Shown here piece after piece: positions 24,732-33,512 of a stretch of DNA of 64,000 nucleotides. Made by a program: the position numbers and the translations under genes. This stretch comes from Bacteroidota bacterium (lineage in GTDB: Bacteria > Bacteroidota > Bacteroidia > Bacteroidales > JAAUTT01), in contig JAJYAG010000006.1 of the NCBI GenBank assembly GCA_021779665.1, positions 19,005-83,004 of the forward strand, written 5' to 3'. Numbering within the stretch: position 1 is the stretch's first letter; every line of letters begins with the position of its first letter. The notes beneath the pieces were generated by a model. The model was not told the DNA's origin. It did not search any database and worked only from the letters and a program-made list of their open reading frames with translations.

Positions 24732-25847
24732 GTGCTGAAGGATATGGGAGAGAAAGCGCCATTTGTATTCAAAATTTTATTGTATCCGCTTAGTCTTGTT
24801 TATGGCATTGTAGTATTCATGCGTAATAAACTCTTCGATTTTAATATTCTAAAATCGAAAGAATTTCGCATTCCGGTGATCTCGGTAGGAAATATTACCG
24901 TAGGCGGAACAGGCAAGACTCCTCATATTGAATATCTGATAGATATGCTTTCGGGAGAGTATAAAATTGCAGTCTTGAGCCGCGGATACAAGCGAAAAAC
25001 AAAAGGTTTTTTAATTGCGACCGAAAACACTCCGGTAAGTTTTATCGGTGATGAGCCCTGGCAGCTCAAGGAGAAATACCCGCACATTACGGTCGCGGTG
25101 GATTCTAAAAGGGTACGGGGCATAGAAAAACTTACACAGGAAATCCCCGACATCGATCTTATTCTGCTCGATGACGCATTTCAGCACCGTTATGTTAAGC
25201 CCGGAGTGAATATTTTGCTGATCGACTACAGCCGGCCTTTGCAAAACGACAACATGATGCCTTATGGATGGCTGCGCGAGGCTGCAAACGAACGGTACAG
25301 GGCCGATGTGGTTATTATGACCAAGTCGCCTAAGACAATTGCACCTATCGAAAAACGCCTGGTTATTGACAAGTTGGAATTGATGGCTAATCAGCATGCT
25401 TATTTTACCACCATCACCTATAACGAACCTGTGGCATTGCTTCCTGAAACGGCACCACTTACAATAAAAGAAATCGACGAAGGCAGGTACAGCATCCTGC
25501 TGGTTGCTGGAATAGCCAACCCCAAGCCACTTCAAAAGGAACTTGAGAAGCACTCACCCCATGTAAAACCTCTATTTTTTCCTGATCATCATTACTTCAC
25601 TCAGGATGATCTGAAGAAGATTCAGGACGAATTGGAAACCATACCCGGTGAAAATAAAATAGTAATAACAACCGAAAAAGATGTTGCCCGGTTAAAGGAG
25701 TTTGCATCAGTAATGGTAGGAACCCACAACTGGTATTACCTGCCTATCAAAATTGAATTTCATCCCGGCGAAGCCGAACTTTTTTCAAAATACATTTTCC
25801 ATTATGTTAGAAACAATAACCGCAACAGCCTCCTTTTTAAAAAGTAA
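24732..25847 (+). CDS. lpxK: Tetraacyldisaccharide 4'-kinase
   Basis: A 371-residue lipid A enzyme that phosphorylates the 4' position of the tetraacyl-disaccharide precursor at the inner membrane. The N-terminal hydrophobic helix (PFVFKILLYPLSLVYGIVVFMRNKLF) is followed by the Walker A-like VGNITVGGTGKTPH and the ILLDDAFQHRYV metal/catalytic segment typical of LpxK. The GTG at 24732 is the longest start; an ATG four codons later (24744) is also possible. It starts 12 bases after sppA, and its end overlaps the next gene by 44 bases. Its presence shows that the cell makes lipid A. Confidence 0.93.
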   Translation: MLKDMGEKAPFVFKILLYPLSLVYGIVVFMRNKLFDFNILKSKEFRIPVISVGNITVGGTGKTPHIEYLIDMLSGEYKIAVLSRGYKRKTKGFLIATENTPVSFIGDEPWQLKEKYPHITVAVDSKRVRGIEKLTQEIPDIDLILLDDAFQHRYVKPGVNILLIDYSRPLQNDNMMPYGWLREAANERYRADVVIMTKSPKTIAPIEKRLVIDKLELMANQHAYFTTITYNEPVALLPETAPLTIKEIDEGRYSILLVAGIANPKPLQKELEKHSPHVKPLFFPDHHYFTQDDLKKIQDELETIPGENKIVITTEKDVARLKEFASVMVGTHNWYYLPIKIEFHPGEAELFSKYIFHYVRNNNRNSLLFKK

Positions 25848-26613
25848 AACCAATTTTGAACCTGAGTATGGCATAATCCTGGGAACAGGATTGGGAGGTC
25901 TTGTAAAGGAAATAGATGTAAAGTATACCCTTCCTTATGAAGAAATACCTAACTTCCCGGTCTCTACAGTTGAAAGCCACCATGGCAAACTGATTTTCGG
26001 AATACTTGGCAACAAAAAAGTAGTGGCCATGCAGGGCCGTTTTCATTACTATGAAGGCTACAGCATGGATCAGGTTACCTTCCCGGTAAGGGTAATGAAA
26101 TTGCTTGGTATCAAAGCCCTTTTTGTATCCAATGCCAGCGGGGGATTGAATCCCGATTACGAGGTAGGCGACATCATGATCATCGACGACCATATCAACC
26201 TGCTGCCCAATCCGCTCATCGGAAAAAACATCGACGAACTCGGTCCACGGTTCCCCGATATGAGTGCACCTTACGATCCTAAACTCATTGAAAAGGCACT
26301 CGCAATTGCCGCCAACCTCAACATCAAAGTACAGAAAGGCTGTTATGTTGCAGTAACAGGACCCTCACTCGAAACACCAAAAGAATATCAATACTTAAGA
26401 ATAATTGGCGCCGACACCGTAGGTATGTCGACCATTCCAGAGGTAATCGTAGCCCGTCACATGAACCTGAAGTGTTTTGCTGTATCCATCATCACCGACC
26501 TGGGTGTTCCCGGCAAGATAAAACATGTAACCCTTCAGGATGTGCTGGATGCAGCAGGCAAAGCCGAACCGGATATGACGAGGTTGCTGAAGGAGCTGGT
26601 GACGGGGTTGTAG
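25804..26613 (+). CDS. Purine nucleoside phosphorylase, trimeric type
   Basis: A 269-residue phosphorylase that cleaves inosine and guanosine to base and ribose-1-phosphate. Family motifs are GIILGTGLGGL, ESHHGKL, QGRFHYYEGY, FVSNASGGLNPDYEVGD, HINLLPNPLIG and GADTVGMSTIPEVIVARH. I chose the ATG at 25804, which starts MLETITATASFLKSK; an earlier in-frame ATG at 25753 lies deep within lpxK and lacks conservation. The 44-base overlap with lpxK points to coupled expression. Confidence 0.93.
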   Translation: MLETITATASFLKSKTNFEPEYGIILGTGLGGLVKEIDVKYTLPYEEIPNFPVSTVESHHGKLIFGILGNKKVVAMQGRFHYYEGYSMDQVTFPVRVMKLLGIKALFVSNASGGLNPDYEVGDIMIIDDHINLLPNPLIGKNIDELGPRFPDMSAPYDPKLIEKALAIAANLNIKVQKGCYVAVTGPSLETPKEYQYLRIIGADTVGMSTIPEVIVARHMNLKCFAVSIITDLGVPGKIKHVTLQDVLDAAGKAEPDMTRLLKELVTGL

Positions 26614-26624
26614 ATTAAACGAAA

Positions 26625-26646
26625 AAATCCCCCTTTTCTGGGATTT
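26625..26646 (+). terminator. Weak hairpin after purine nucleoside phosphorylase
   Basis: A 7-bp stem AAATCCC/GGGATTT with an 8-nt loop, followed by ACTTTC, not a full T-run. It probably marks the end of the sppA-lpxK operon, but it is weak. Confidence 0.35.
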
Positions 26647-26695
26647 ACTTTCACTCATATTAATTCGACTTTTGTCCTGAACAAATATTACAAAT

Positions 26696-27352
26696 ATGAA
26701 AACCAGGACAATATTGGCAATTCTATTTGCAACAATTCTGCTGTCATCCTGTAAAAAAGACGAATCAGACAACCCGGGCTCATCGGGTAAATTGTATGTC
26801 CGAAGCCTGTATTCGCTTGTAACCGGAATCGTATATATCGACTGGTATTATATGGGTGATAACGGCGAATTTGTTAAAAACCCGAAGAACGGTGTTCAAC
26901 CTGTGGACATGGTTGCCGAAAAGAAAAACAACCTGCAAAACACAGGCAATTACACCATTTATAAGGAGAATAACAACTCTTATATCAAGATTACATGGTC
27001 ATCGGGAAGCACAACCACCATGGGACTCAAATATCAGAACGGAGATATTTCCGAGATGGATATTATGGGTACCATGATACGACAAACCGGACTGACCAAA
27101 AATTACAAGCTGAATGCCGCCTACCAGGGAGCTTCCACCGACATGAATTTCAGATTTAATACCGATGGCACCTTTACTTTTAAGGATTACGATCTACAAA
27201 CCTATAAATGGGAAACCTACACCGGCAAATATGAAATAAACGGCAACAATCTCAACCTTAAGTTCGATGACGATACTATTCTGCTTTGCATGATTGCCGT
27301 TCTGGATAATGGCGATCTGATTATCAACCGGGAGTATTATGAGAAACAGTAA
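26696..27352 (+). CDS. Lipoprotein, lipocalin-like, function unknown
   Basis: A 218-residue lipoprotein: the signal ends in LLSSC, with the lipidated Cys at residue 19 and a charged KKDESDN tether. The body is beta-rich with tandem antiparallel strands (GKLYVRSLYSLVTGIVYIDWYY; GNYTIYKENNNSYIKITW; TFTFKDYDLQTYKWETYTGKYEINGNNLNLKF), suggestive of the lipocalin-like DUFs common in Bacteroidota. The last part, in which a reporter-like GTFTFKD strand pair precedes KYEINGNNLNL, is typical of such domains. It stands alone between two operons. No specific role can be assigned. Confidence 0.7.
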   Translation: MKTRTILAILFATILLSSCKKDESDNPGSSGKLYVRSLYSLVTGIVYIDWYYMGDNGEFVKNPKNGVQPVDMVAEKKNNLQNTGNYTIYKENNNSYIKITWSSGSTTTMGLKYQNGDISEMDIMGTMIRQTGLTKNYKLNAAYQGASTDMNFRFNTDGTFTFKDYDLQTYKWETYTGKYEINGNNLNLKFDDDTILLCMIAVLDNGDLIINREYYEKQ

Positions 27353-27425
27353 ATCATATCCAAAAGAGTTCACATATTAATGTTCCTCGGAAGGGATGCA
27401 GCAAATGAGAAAAATAATATTCCCC

Positions 27426-30020
27426 TCACCGCCTCATCTCCCCTCCCAGCACACACGTCTTTTTATAATGCTTTACTTCTCCCGACGGGTGATGCAGTTC
27501 AATATAAATAAGGTAAATACCCGTTTGCGCCAGACGGCCTCTGTCGTCGATACCATCCCAAAAAAAAGAGCCGCTGGTACCCAGTGATTTATTGTTGGCA
27601 AGTAACCGAATACGCCGACCAACAGCATCGAATATAATGATATTGGCAACAAACCCGGGTTTGCCGAGCTGATAGTGAATGGTTTCAACATCTTTGTAAC
27701 CATCGTTGTCGGGCGAGAAGATTTCGTATTCAAGGGTAATTTCATTATCAGATTCAACATCTTCCAGAAGCTGGGAGTTCTGAGCGCCAGGAGTGGCAAA
27801 ACCTGCATCGGATGCTGCCGAATGCCAGTTGGAAGGATCGGAAGTTGGATTATTATAGCGGATGCGTTCAAGCGATACTCCTGATTTATTCACCAGCATC
27901 GAAAAATGCATCTTATCGGAATAACAGAGTTCGTCAAGTGTTCCGAGACTTTTATTCAAAATTGCAACGCATCCTTCGGTATTGCTGAGAGCTGGAAAAT
28001 TATTGCAAGTAAGTACAAAACGTATATCGGGTACATGATAGAGCTGCCCGAATCCCTCTTTACTCTTTGCGGCAACCAGAAAACTGTGCGGCGAAATAAG
28101 AAAAGGGTATTCACCCAAATTAACAGGGGAATTGTATGTGGCCGAAGAACTGCGGTAAGCAAATTTCAGATCGTTGATGTTTATATACTTATCGCTGTTG
28201 TTATATAATTCAACAAACTCCTGAGTACCAGGTAAGGCATCAAACAGAATCTCGTTGATGATTATATCGCCCTTTTCAGGCATTACAGGTTTCATAAAAG
28301 AAGCAGAAAAACCAAAGGCTTTTTGTCCGGCACAAGAAGTAATATCGTCAATATTTTCAACCTTGTAGGTAGTACCAGGAAGAAACTTTTTCCTGAAAAT
28401 CAAATCGACATAAATATTCTGCAGTGAATCGACTGCCATGACAAAGGGAGCGCCAATACCCTGATCGATTGAAAATGCTGATTTATTTAGTGACGCGATA
28501 TTCAGCGGTTTCGCAAAATAAAGCCGAACTGTGGAATCGTTGGGCAGATAAATGTGTTCGAATTGAAACACTCTGCTGTCGGCGACTATACCTGAAACGG
28601 AATTTATTTTACCGGGAGTGCCGCCCCGCAAATCCGTACTGGCTTTCCAGTTGTCACCGTCCAAACATGGTTGGGTAATATCAATCATTTCCATGGACCA
28701 GCCGCCCGACTTCTTTAAATCGTCTCGATAAAAGCATTCATCATAATCAACCCAATGAATAAGTTTCCCCTTTTTATTAAGCAATCCCACATATTCTCCA
28801 GTGTTATTCAGGGTTGACGACGATAAAATTTCTATACACGGGCTGGTGGTTCTAAACTGACTGCAACCGTTGGTACTGCAAACAACTAGAAAGCTATCTG
28901 CAGGGATATCAATTGAAGGAAAAACAAACCTGGAGCTGCCAACCAGCAACTGCCACTTCTCAAGATTGAGCTTAATGCCACTGTGATTGAAAAGTTCCAG
29001 ATATTCAACATTGGGCAGCGAAACAGGCGGATCGGGATCGGCCATAATTTCGGTGATGAGTACATCGTAGGCATTTCCCGGACAATAATTCAGGTATTGG
29101 GTTGAAGAACTCATGATGTTTCCGGCTAAATCCTTTATTCCTGAAATTGTAACCTGAAGTTTCTCCCGGCAGGGTATTCCTGAAGAAAACTGAAGCATTA
29201 TGGTTTTCCCATCGGTAAGCCACATCTTATAAACTGCAAAGCCTGCTGACAGTGTAAAATTTCCTGAAGCGGCAGAAGCAGGATCAATTTCCTCCGAGAA
29301 TTTTATTACGGCCAGCGAGTCGTCAATGGCGGCAATACTTACAATTACAGGCGGAATGGTATCAGCAGACCTTTTGCCCATAACTTCAAAATTGTCGAAA
29401 AGAAATTTATTGGAACGGGTGGAAGTGTAGACACACTGAAGTCCGAAATACTTGGAATTCCAATAAGTTGTATCTCTTACCGAACCCATTTCGCCGAAAC
29501 CGGAGATTCCGGCCGAATCGCAATTCAGAACCCATTCACCCTGAAAAGAACGGGTTACCATCACTGCAACTTTATTCAAAGACGCGTTTAACATTCCATT
29601 TCGTCCGTCAATTAAGAGTTTGGAAGTAAGTCCATCCTGCCGGAAAAGAGAGATATCGTCATCCGTTCCGCCAATACGCAGATAGTACCCTTTGAGTGAT
29701 GAGTCGAGACGTGCTTTGTCCGACATCAGGTAAACCTTTGCATAATTGGACGATGATGGGTTAAAATCGAGCTGTGCCCTGAATTTCCAAACTGCACCGG
29801 TCGAAACCTCTGAAGGTGTTACAAGAAAAGACTTCCCGGTAACAGCCGGAGCATTCAGATGAAGCTGCAAAGCAGCATTTACTTCAAAATGTGAAGTATC
29901 TCCAACCCACGAGGGATTATTCCGAAAGTCTCCATCATCAAAAAAATCGGTTATTTGTGCTTTAGCAGGCAATGTTACCAAAAGCAAACAATAAACCAAG
30001 GACTTGAAGGTTCTTATCAT
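27426..30020 (-). CDS. Large secreted lamin-tail-domain protein with C-terminal FlgD-like Ig domain
   Basis: An 864-residue exported protein (signal MIRTFKSLVYCLLLVTLPAKAQ). In order: an N-terminal beta-sandwich of about 190 residues resembling a concanavalin-like lectin domain; an Ig-like stretch (PVIVSIAAIDDSLAVIKFSEEIDPAS); a lamin-tail domain (VLITEIMADPDPP, YLELFNHSG); a second Ig-like unit; a second lamin-tail domain (IIINEILFDALPGTQEFVELYNNS); and a C-terminal FlgD-like module (IIIFDAVGRRIRLLANN, FFWDGIDDRGRLAQTGIYLIYIEL). Proteins of this type are cell-surface or secreted, often T9SS cargo, and not obviously enzymatic. It is convergent with the lipoprotein gene. Confidence 0.82.
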   Translation of the reverse strand: MIRTFKSLVYCLLLVTLPAKAQITDFFDDGDFRNNPSWVGDTSHFEVNAALQLHLNAPAVTGKSFLVTPSEVSTGAVWKFRAQLDFNPSSSNYAKVYLMSDKARLDSSLKGYYLRIGGTDDDISLFRQDGLTSKLLIDGRNGMLNASLNKVAVMVTRSFQGEWVLNCDSAGISGFGEMGSVRDTTYWNSKYFGLQCVYTSTRSNKFLFDNFEVMGKRSADTIPPVIVSIAAIDDSLAVIKFSEEIDPASAASGNFTLSAGFAVYKMWLTDGKTIMLQFSSGIPCREKLQVTISGIKDLAGNIMSSSTQYLNYCPGNAYDVLITEIMADPDPPVSLPNVEYLELFNHSGIKLNLEKWQLLVGSSRFVFPSIDIPADSFLVVCSTNGCSQFRTTSPCIEILSSSTLNNTGEYVGLLNKKGKLIHWVDYDECFYRDDLKKSGGWSMEMIDITQPCLDGDNWKASTDLRGGTPGKINSVSGIVADSRVFQFEHIYLPNDSTVRLYFAKPLNIASLNKSAFSIDQGIGAPFVMAVDSLQNIYVDLIFRKKFLPGTTYKVENIDDITSCAGQKAFGFSASFMKPVMPEKGDIIINEILFDALPGTQEFVELYNNSDKYININDLKFAYRSSSATYNSPVNLGEYPFLISPHSFLVAAKSKEGFGQLYHVPDIRFVLTCNNFPALSNTEGCVAILNKSLGTLDELCYSDKMHFSMLVNKSGVSLERIRYNNPTSDPSNWHSAASDAGFATPGAQNSQLLEDVESDNEITLEYEIFSPDNDGYKDVETIHYQLGKPGFVANIIIFDAVGRRIRLLANNKSLGTSGSFFWDGIDDRGRLAQTGIYLIYIELHHPSGEVKHYKKTCVLGGEMRR

Positions 30021-30180
30021 ACAAGGAATAGTTTCAGTTTTATTGGTTCTAAAAACTTGAATGATGCATTTTGGCTGCTTTAAGTGAATACGACTACAGA
30101 ATTTGGCTGTGGCATGCAGTCTGTGGACTAAGCGAACTAAATGCCGTCTTCAAACATTATTTTATTTTGTATAAATATAG

Positions 30181-30188
30181 TATTTTTG
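30181..30188 (+). promoter_or_regulatory. Candidate -7 box (TATTTTTG) for asd
   Basis: TATTTTTG, 33 bases before the asd ATG, matches TAnnTTTG. A TTTG sits 11 bases before the box; no -33 TTG is at standard spacing. Confidence 0.5.
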
Positions 30189-30220
30189 ACAATTCAAAAA
30201 ACGTATAAAAATCTAAAAAT

Positions 30221-31228
30221 ATGAAAGTTGCTGTTGTTGGCACAAGCGGGGCAGTAGGCCAGGAATTCCTGAAAGTTTTGGAAGAAAGGAATTTTCCCCT
30301 TGACGAACTGGTATTATTCGGATCGGCAAGAAGTGCAGGAAGCACATACAATTATAAAGGCAAAAACATTATTGTTAAGGAATTAAAGCACAACGACGAT
30401 TTCAAAGGGATTGACATTGCCCTTACCTCGGCAGGCGCAAGCATTTCGAAAGAATATGCCGACACTATCACAAAATATGGCGCGGTAATGATCGACAATT
30501 CCAGTGCTTTCCGTATGGACAACGACGTACCCCTTGTTGTTCCCGAGGTTAATGCCGCCGATGCTTTAACGCGTGACCGCAGAATTATCGCCAATCCAAA
30601 CTGTTCTACCATCATCATGGTGGTTGCATTGAAACCTATTCACGATTTATCGAAAATTCTGCGTGTACATGCAGCTACCTATCAGGCCGCAAGTGGAGCT
30701 GGAGCCGCTGCAATGCAGGAACTCGAGAATCAGGTTGGAGAAGTAATGGGTAATAAACCTGTTAAGGTTGAAAAATTCAAATATCAGCTCGCTTTTAACC
30801 TGATCCCTCAGATTGATGTATTCCTGGATAATGACTATACCAAGGAAGAAATGAAGATGCACAACGAAACCCGCAAGATTATGCATTCGGATATAGCGGT
30901 AAGTGCGACTACTGTGCGTGTGCCGGTTTACCGTGCGCATTCCGAAGCCATCTGGCTCGATACCGAAGAAGAATTATCGGTTGAACAGGTGCGCGAAGCT
31001 CTGAAAAAAGCCGAAGGTATTGTCGTGGAAGATGATCCTAAAACAAGCAAATATCCAATGCCGCTGTTTGTTGCAGGGCAGGATCCTGTGTATGTGGGCC
31101 GTTTGCGTAAAGATTACACCTCTCCTACCGGAATGACCTTCTGGTGCGTAGGCGATCAGATTAAGAAAGGCGCAGCATTAAACGCCGTCCAGATTGCGGA
31201 ATACCTGGTGAAGAATAAGGCGCTGTAG
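30221..31228 (+). CDS. asd: Aspartate-semialdehyde dehydrogenase
   Basis: A 335-residue enzyme that reduces aspartyl phosphate to aspartate semialdehyde with NADPH, feeding lysine, methionine, threonine and diaminopimelate synthesis. The NADP-binding [19 protein letters not shown] opening, the nucleophile Cys128 in [23 protein letters not shown] and the acid-base His240 in [12 protein letters not shown] are all present. It has its own promoter box and terminator and is monocistronic. Confidence 0.97.
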   Translation: MKVAVVGTSGAVGQEFLKVLEERNFPLDELVLFGSARSAGSTYNYKGKNIIVKELKHNDDFKGIDIALTSAGASISKEYADTITKYGAVMIDNSSAFRMDNDVPLVVPEVNAADALTRDRRIIANPNCSTIIMVVALKPIHDLSKILRVHAATYQAASGAGAAAMQELENQVGEVMGNKPVKVEKFKYQLAFNLIPQIDVFLDNDYTKEEMKMHNETRKIMHSDIAVSATTVRVPVYRAHSEAIWLDTEEELSVEQVREALKKAEGIVVEDDPKTSKYPMPLFVAGQDPVYVGRLRKDYTSPTGMTFWCVGDQIKKGAALNAVQIAEYLVKNKAL

Positions 31229-31233
31229 GGGAA

Positions 31234-31264
31234 TAGTCCATAGCGATTAGTCCATAGTCCATGG
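31234..31264. repeat. Short TAGTCCATRG repeats
   Basis: Three copies of TAGTCCATRG start at 31234, 31248 and 31255, immediately after asd. The third overlaps the second. They look like low-complexity intergenic decay rather than a defined element. Confidence 0.5.
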
Positions 31265-31331
31265 CCGAACAGCCAATGGAAGAGGGAAAAAGTCCTCAGT
31301 TGACTGACGTCGGACCACGGCTTAACAGCCA

Positions 31332-31380
31332 TAAAAGCAAAAAGCGCGGATGAGTTATCATCGGCGCTTTTGCTTTTATC
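31332..31380 (+). terminator. Terminator after asd
   Basis: A long stem of AAAAGCAAAAAGCGC against GCGCTTTTGCTTTT with a one-base bulge and a loop of about 15 nt (which can itself pair GATGA with TCATC), followed by ATCACTTTTATTT. It lies about 105 bases after the asd stop. Confidence 0.75.
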
Positions 31381-31449
31381 ACTTTTATTTATGCTGTTAC
31401 TACTATTTACTATATTTACATAAACCTAAAAACCTGGCATTCTATCCAA

Positions 31450-33357
31450 ATGAAAAACTATCTGTTTATAATGCTTACATGGATATGTGGAATTACTTTG
31501 GGCCAGGACAGAATCAAAAATCTAACAGTTTCAATAGTTGACACCAGCAGTTCCAAATACGAACAAACTAATCAAATCTATAATTGGATAACACGCCATA
31601 TTTCCTACGATTTAAAATCATATATAAAAAACTCTTCTACATCTCAAACCTCAATAGAAACTCTTAATAGAAGAAAAGGACTATGCATGGATTATGCCCA
31701 ACTCTTCAAAGATATGTGCGAATCGGCAGGAATTGAGTGTTACTTGGTATTTGGATACAGTAAAGGATTTGATTATGAAAAAGGTGACTCGTTATACAGG
31801 GCAGATCATTGCTGGAATGTGGTTCATACAGACTCGGCCTGGATTAATATAGACCCTACCTGGGGAAGTGGCAGCGTTGAGCAAAGGCCTTATTTAACGG
31901 AGTTATTCAAAAATATTTTATTTAGAATTCCTCCCGTTGGTCAACGATCAGTGTTTGTATCAAACCCGACTGAAAATTACTTCAATTTTTCGTACAACAA
32001 ACCTAACCCCACTCATCTGCCTCTCGATCCCAAATGGCAGTTTTTGAGTTTCCCGGTTTCGATAAAGGAATTCGAATCCGACAGCTTTACATACATCAAA
32101 AGAGCAGAATATTACAACGTCTACGAATTAGAAATGGTGAAACAGGTCCCTTGGTCGAGACAACTTTTTCTCGAAGGGATAAACGGGAAAAATTTCAACC
32201 CACGAAATAACTTTGACATCGCTACAGGATATTTATTGGAAAATCAGGATTTCAACTATAAAACATGGATAGTTAAACATGCGAATCTGAGCGAAACAAA
32301 ATGGCGGCTTAAAAACTTTTCGCAATCGCACCAATACATTATGTTATACAGCCATTCGATCGATTCGTTTATCAAATCCAAAATCGAAAAGCTGCGGTCT
32401 ACTCAAAACCTCAGCAAAAATCTTAGAGAAAACATCAAAACAACCTCAAAAAGAAGCCGGAAAAGAATAGATAAAAAGGTTGAAAGCATATTCAACCGCG
32501 AAAATGCTTTATATAGAAAAATTGTAGCTTATGAATTCAGGATTCGCAATATTCAAAAAAAGAACCTTAATAACATAGCAAAACTAAAGGACGTGCCCGC
32601 AGTTCTTTATTACGAAGTTTATCATTATATTCAAATTAAAACAGATATAGGAAAAGTAAACGCAAAATGTGATAGCCTAAACAGAAACTTAATCAACTAC
32701 ATTCGACAAAGCAAAGAACTTCTGGAAAAAGATTTTAACCTTATAAACAATATATATAAATCTCTGGAAGAATTTCAACTGGCACTAACCAATTATAAAT
32801 CGGTTATCGCTCAAAAAGATAGTCGTGAAATAATCCAAAGATTCAATATGTTGGACTCTGCATACAAGAGCATTAAAAACATGATCAGTGTCAAACAAAA
32901 AAATCTGGCACAATTTAACAAAACCATAAACCAATGCCTTTCAATTACCCGTGAAATAGTTTGGGAGCTGGAAATGGGCATGAGTGAAATCAGGTACCAT
33001 TATAAAATCTCGAAAAACGATTCGCTGGCCAACACCCTTTTCGAAAGTCTGAAAACTTCAATTGAATCAGAATACCATACGTCTATAGAACTTACGAATC
33101 TTTCGCTGGCGATAAACAGCAGCCAAACCGATTACAATGAAAATTTTAATATTCAAATAAACGCTATAAGAAAAATATCGAAACCGCTCCTGGCCTATTT
33201 AGCAAATTACCTCGAATTTACAATTGTTAAGCAGGAAAGAGTTCTTGAAAGAGAAAAGGCATTGAGCAAAACAATCGAAAAAGCCACAGGCGCCGGAATG
33301 AAAAACCTGAAATTGAAACTGGCACAATTCGAATCAAAAAGCAAAAACACTTTGTAA
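31450..33357 (+). CDS. Exported transglutaminase-core protein with long coiled-coil tail
   Basis: A 635-residue protein with a signal peptide ending GQ (residue 19). A transglutaminase/protease-like core at about residues 25-140 has the catalytic triad Cys79 (RRKGLCMDYAQLF), His120 (RADHCWNVV) and Asp135 (INIDPTWGSG). Residues about 300-630 are highly charged and predicted to be coiled-coil (ENIKTTSKRSRKRIDKKVES and similar stretches throughout), with no known domain. The gene is distinctly richer in A/T than its neighbours, which hints at a different origin. Such cores may act as cysteine proteases or cross-linkers on surface proteins. No partner gene is adjacent. Confidence 0.82.
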   Translation: MKNYLFIMLTWICGITLGQDRIKNLTVSIVDTSSSKYEQTNQIYNWITRHISYDLKSYIKNSSTSQTSIETLNRRKGLCMDYAQLFKDMCESAGIECYLVFGYSKGFDYEKGDSLYRADHCWNVVHTDSAWINIDPTWGSGSVEQRPYLTELFKNILFRIPPVGQRSVFVSNPTENYFNFSYNKPNPTHLPLDPKWQFLSFPVSIKEFESDSFTYIKRAEYYNVYELEMVKQVPWSRQLFLEGINGKNFNPRNNFDIATGYLLENQDFNYKTWIVKHANLSETKWRLKNFSQSHQYIMLYSHSIDSFIKSKIEKLRSTQNLSKNLRENIKTTSKRSRKRIDKKVESIFNRENALYRKIVAYEFRIRNIQKKNLNNIAKLKDVPAVLYYEVYHYIQIKTDIGKVNAKCDSLNRNLINYIRQSKELLEKDFNLINNIYKSLEEFQLALTNYKSVIAQKDSREIIQRFNMLDSAYKSIKNMISVKQKNLAQFNKTINQCLSITREIVWELEMGMSEIRYHYKISKNDSLANTLFESLKTSIESEYHTSIELTNLSLAINSSQTDYNENFNIQINAIRKISKPLLAYLANYLEFTIVKQERVLEREKALSKTIEKATGAGMKNLKLKLAQFESKSKNTL

Positions 33358-33512
33358 AAGATTAGAATCGGCTACTTTCATCAGATTGGATTCCAACTTC
33401 CGGAATACTTTGCTTTATCGGGTTCTTAATTAAAGCCTGCTCTTTTCATGCTTTTGCCACGAACCACTAACCTAATAGTTAAAAGTTCAGCCAGAAGCCA
33501 TAATCATACTTT

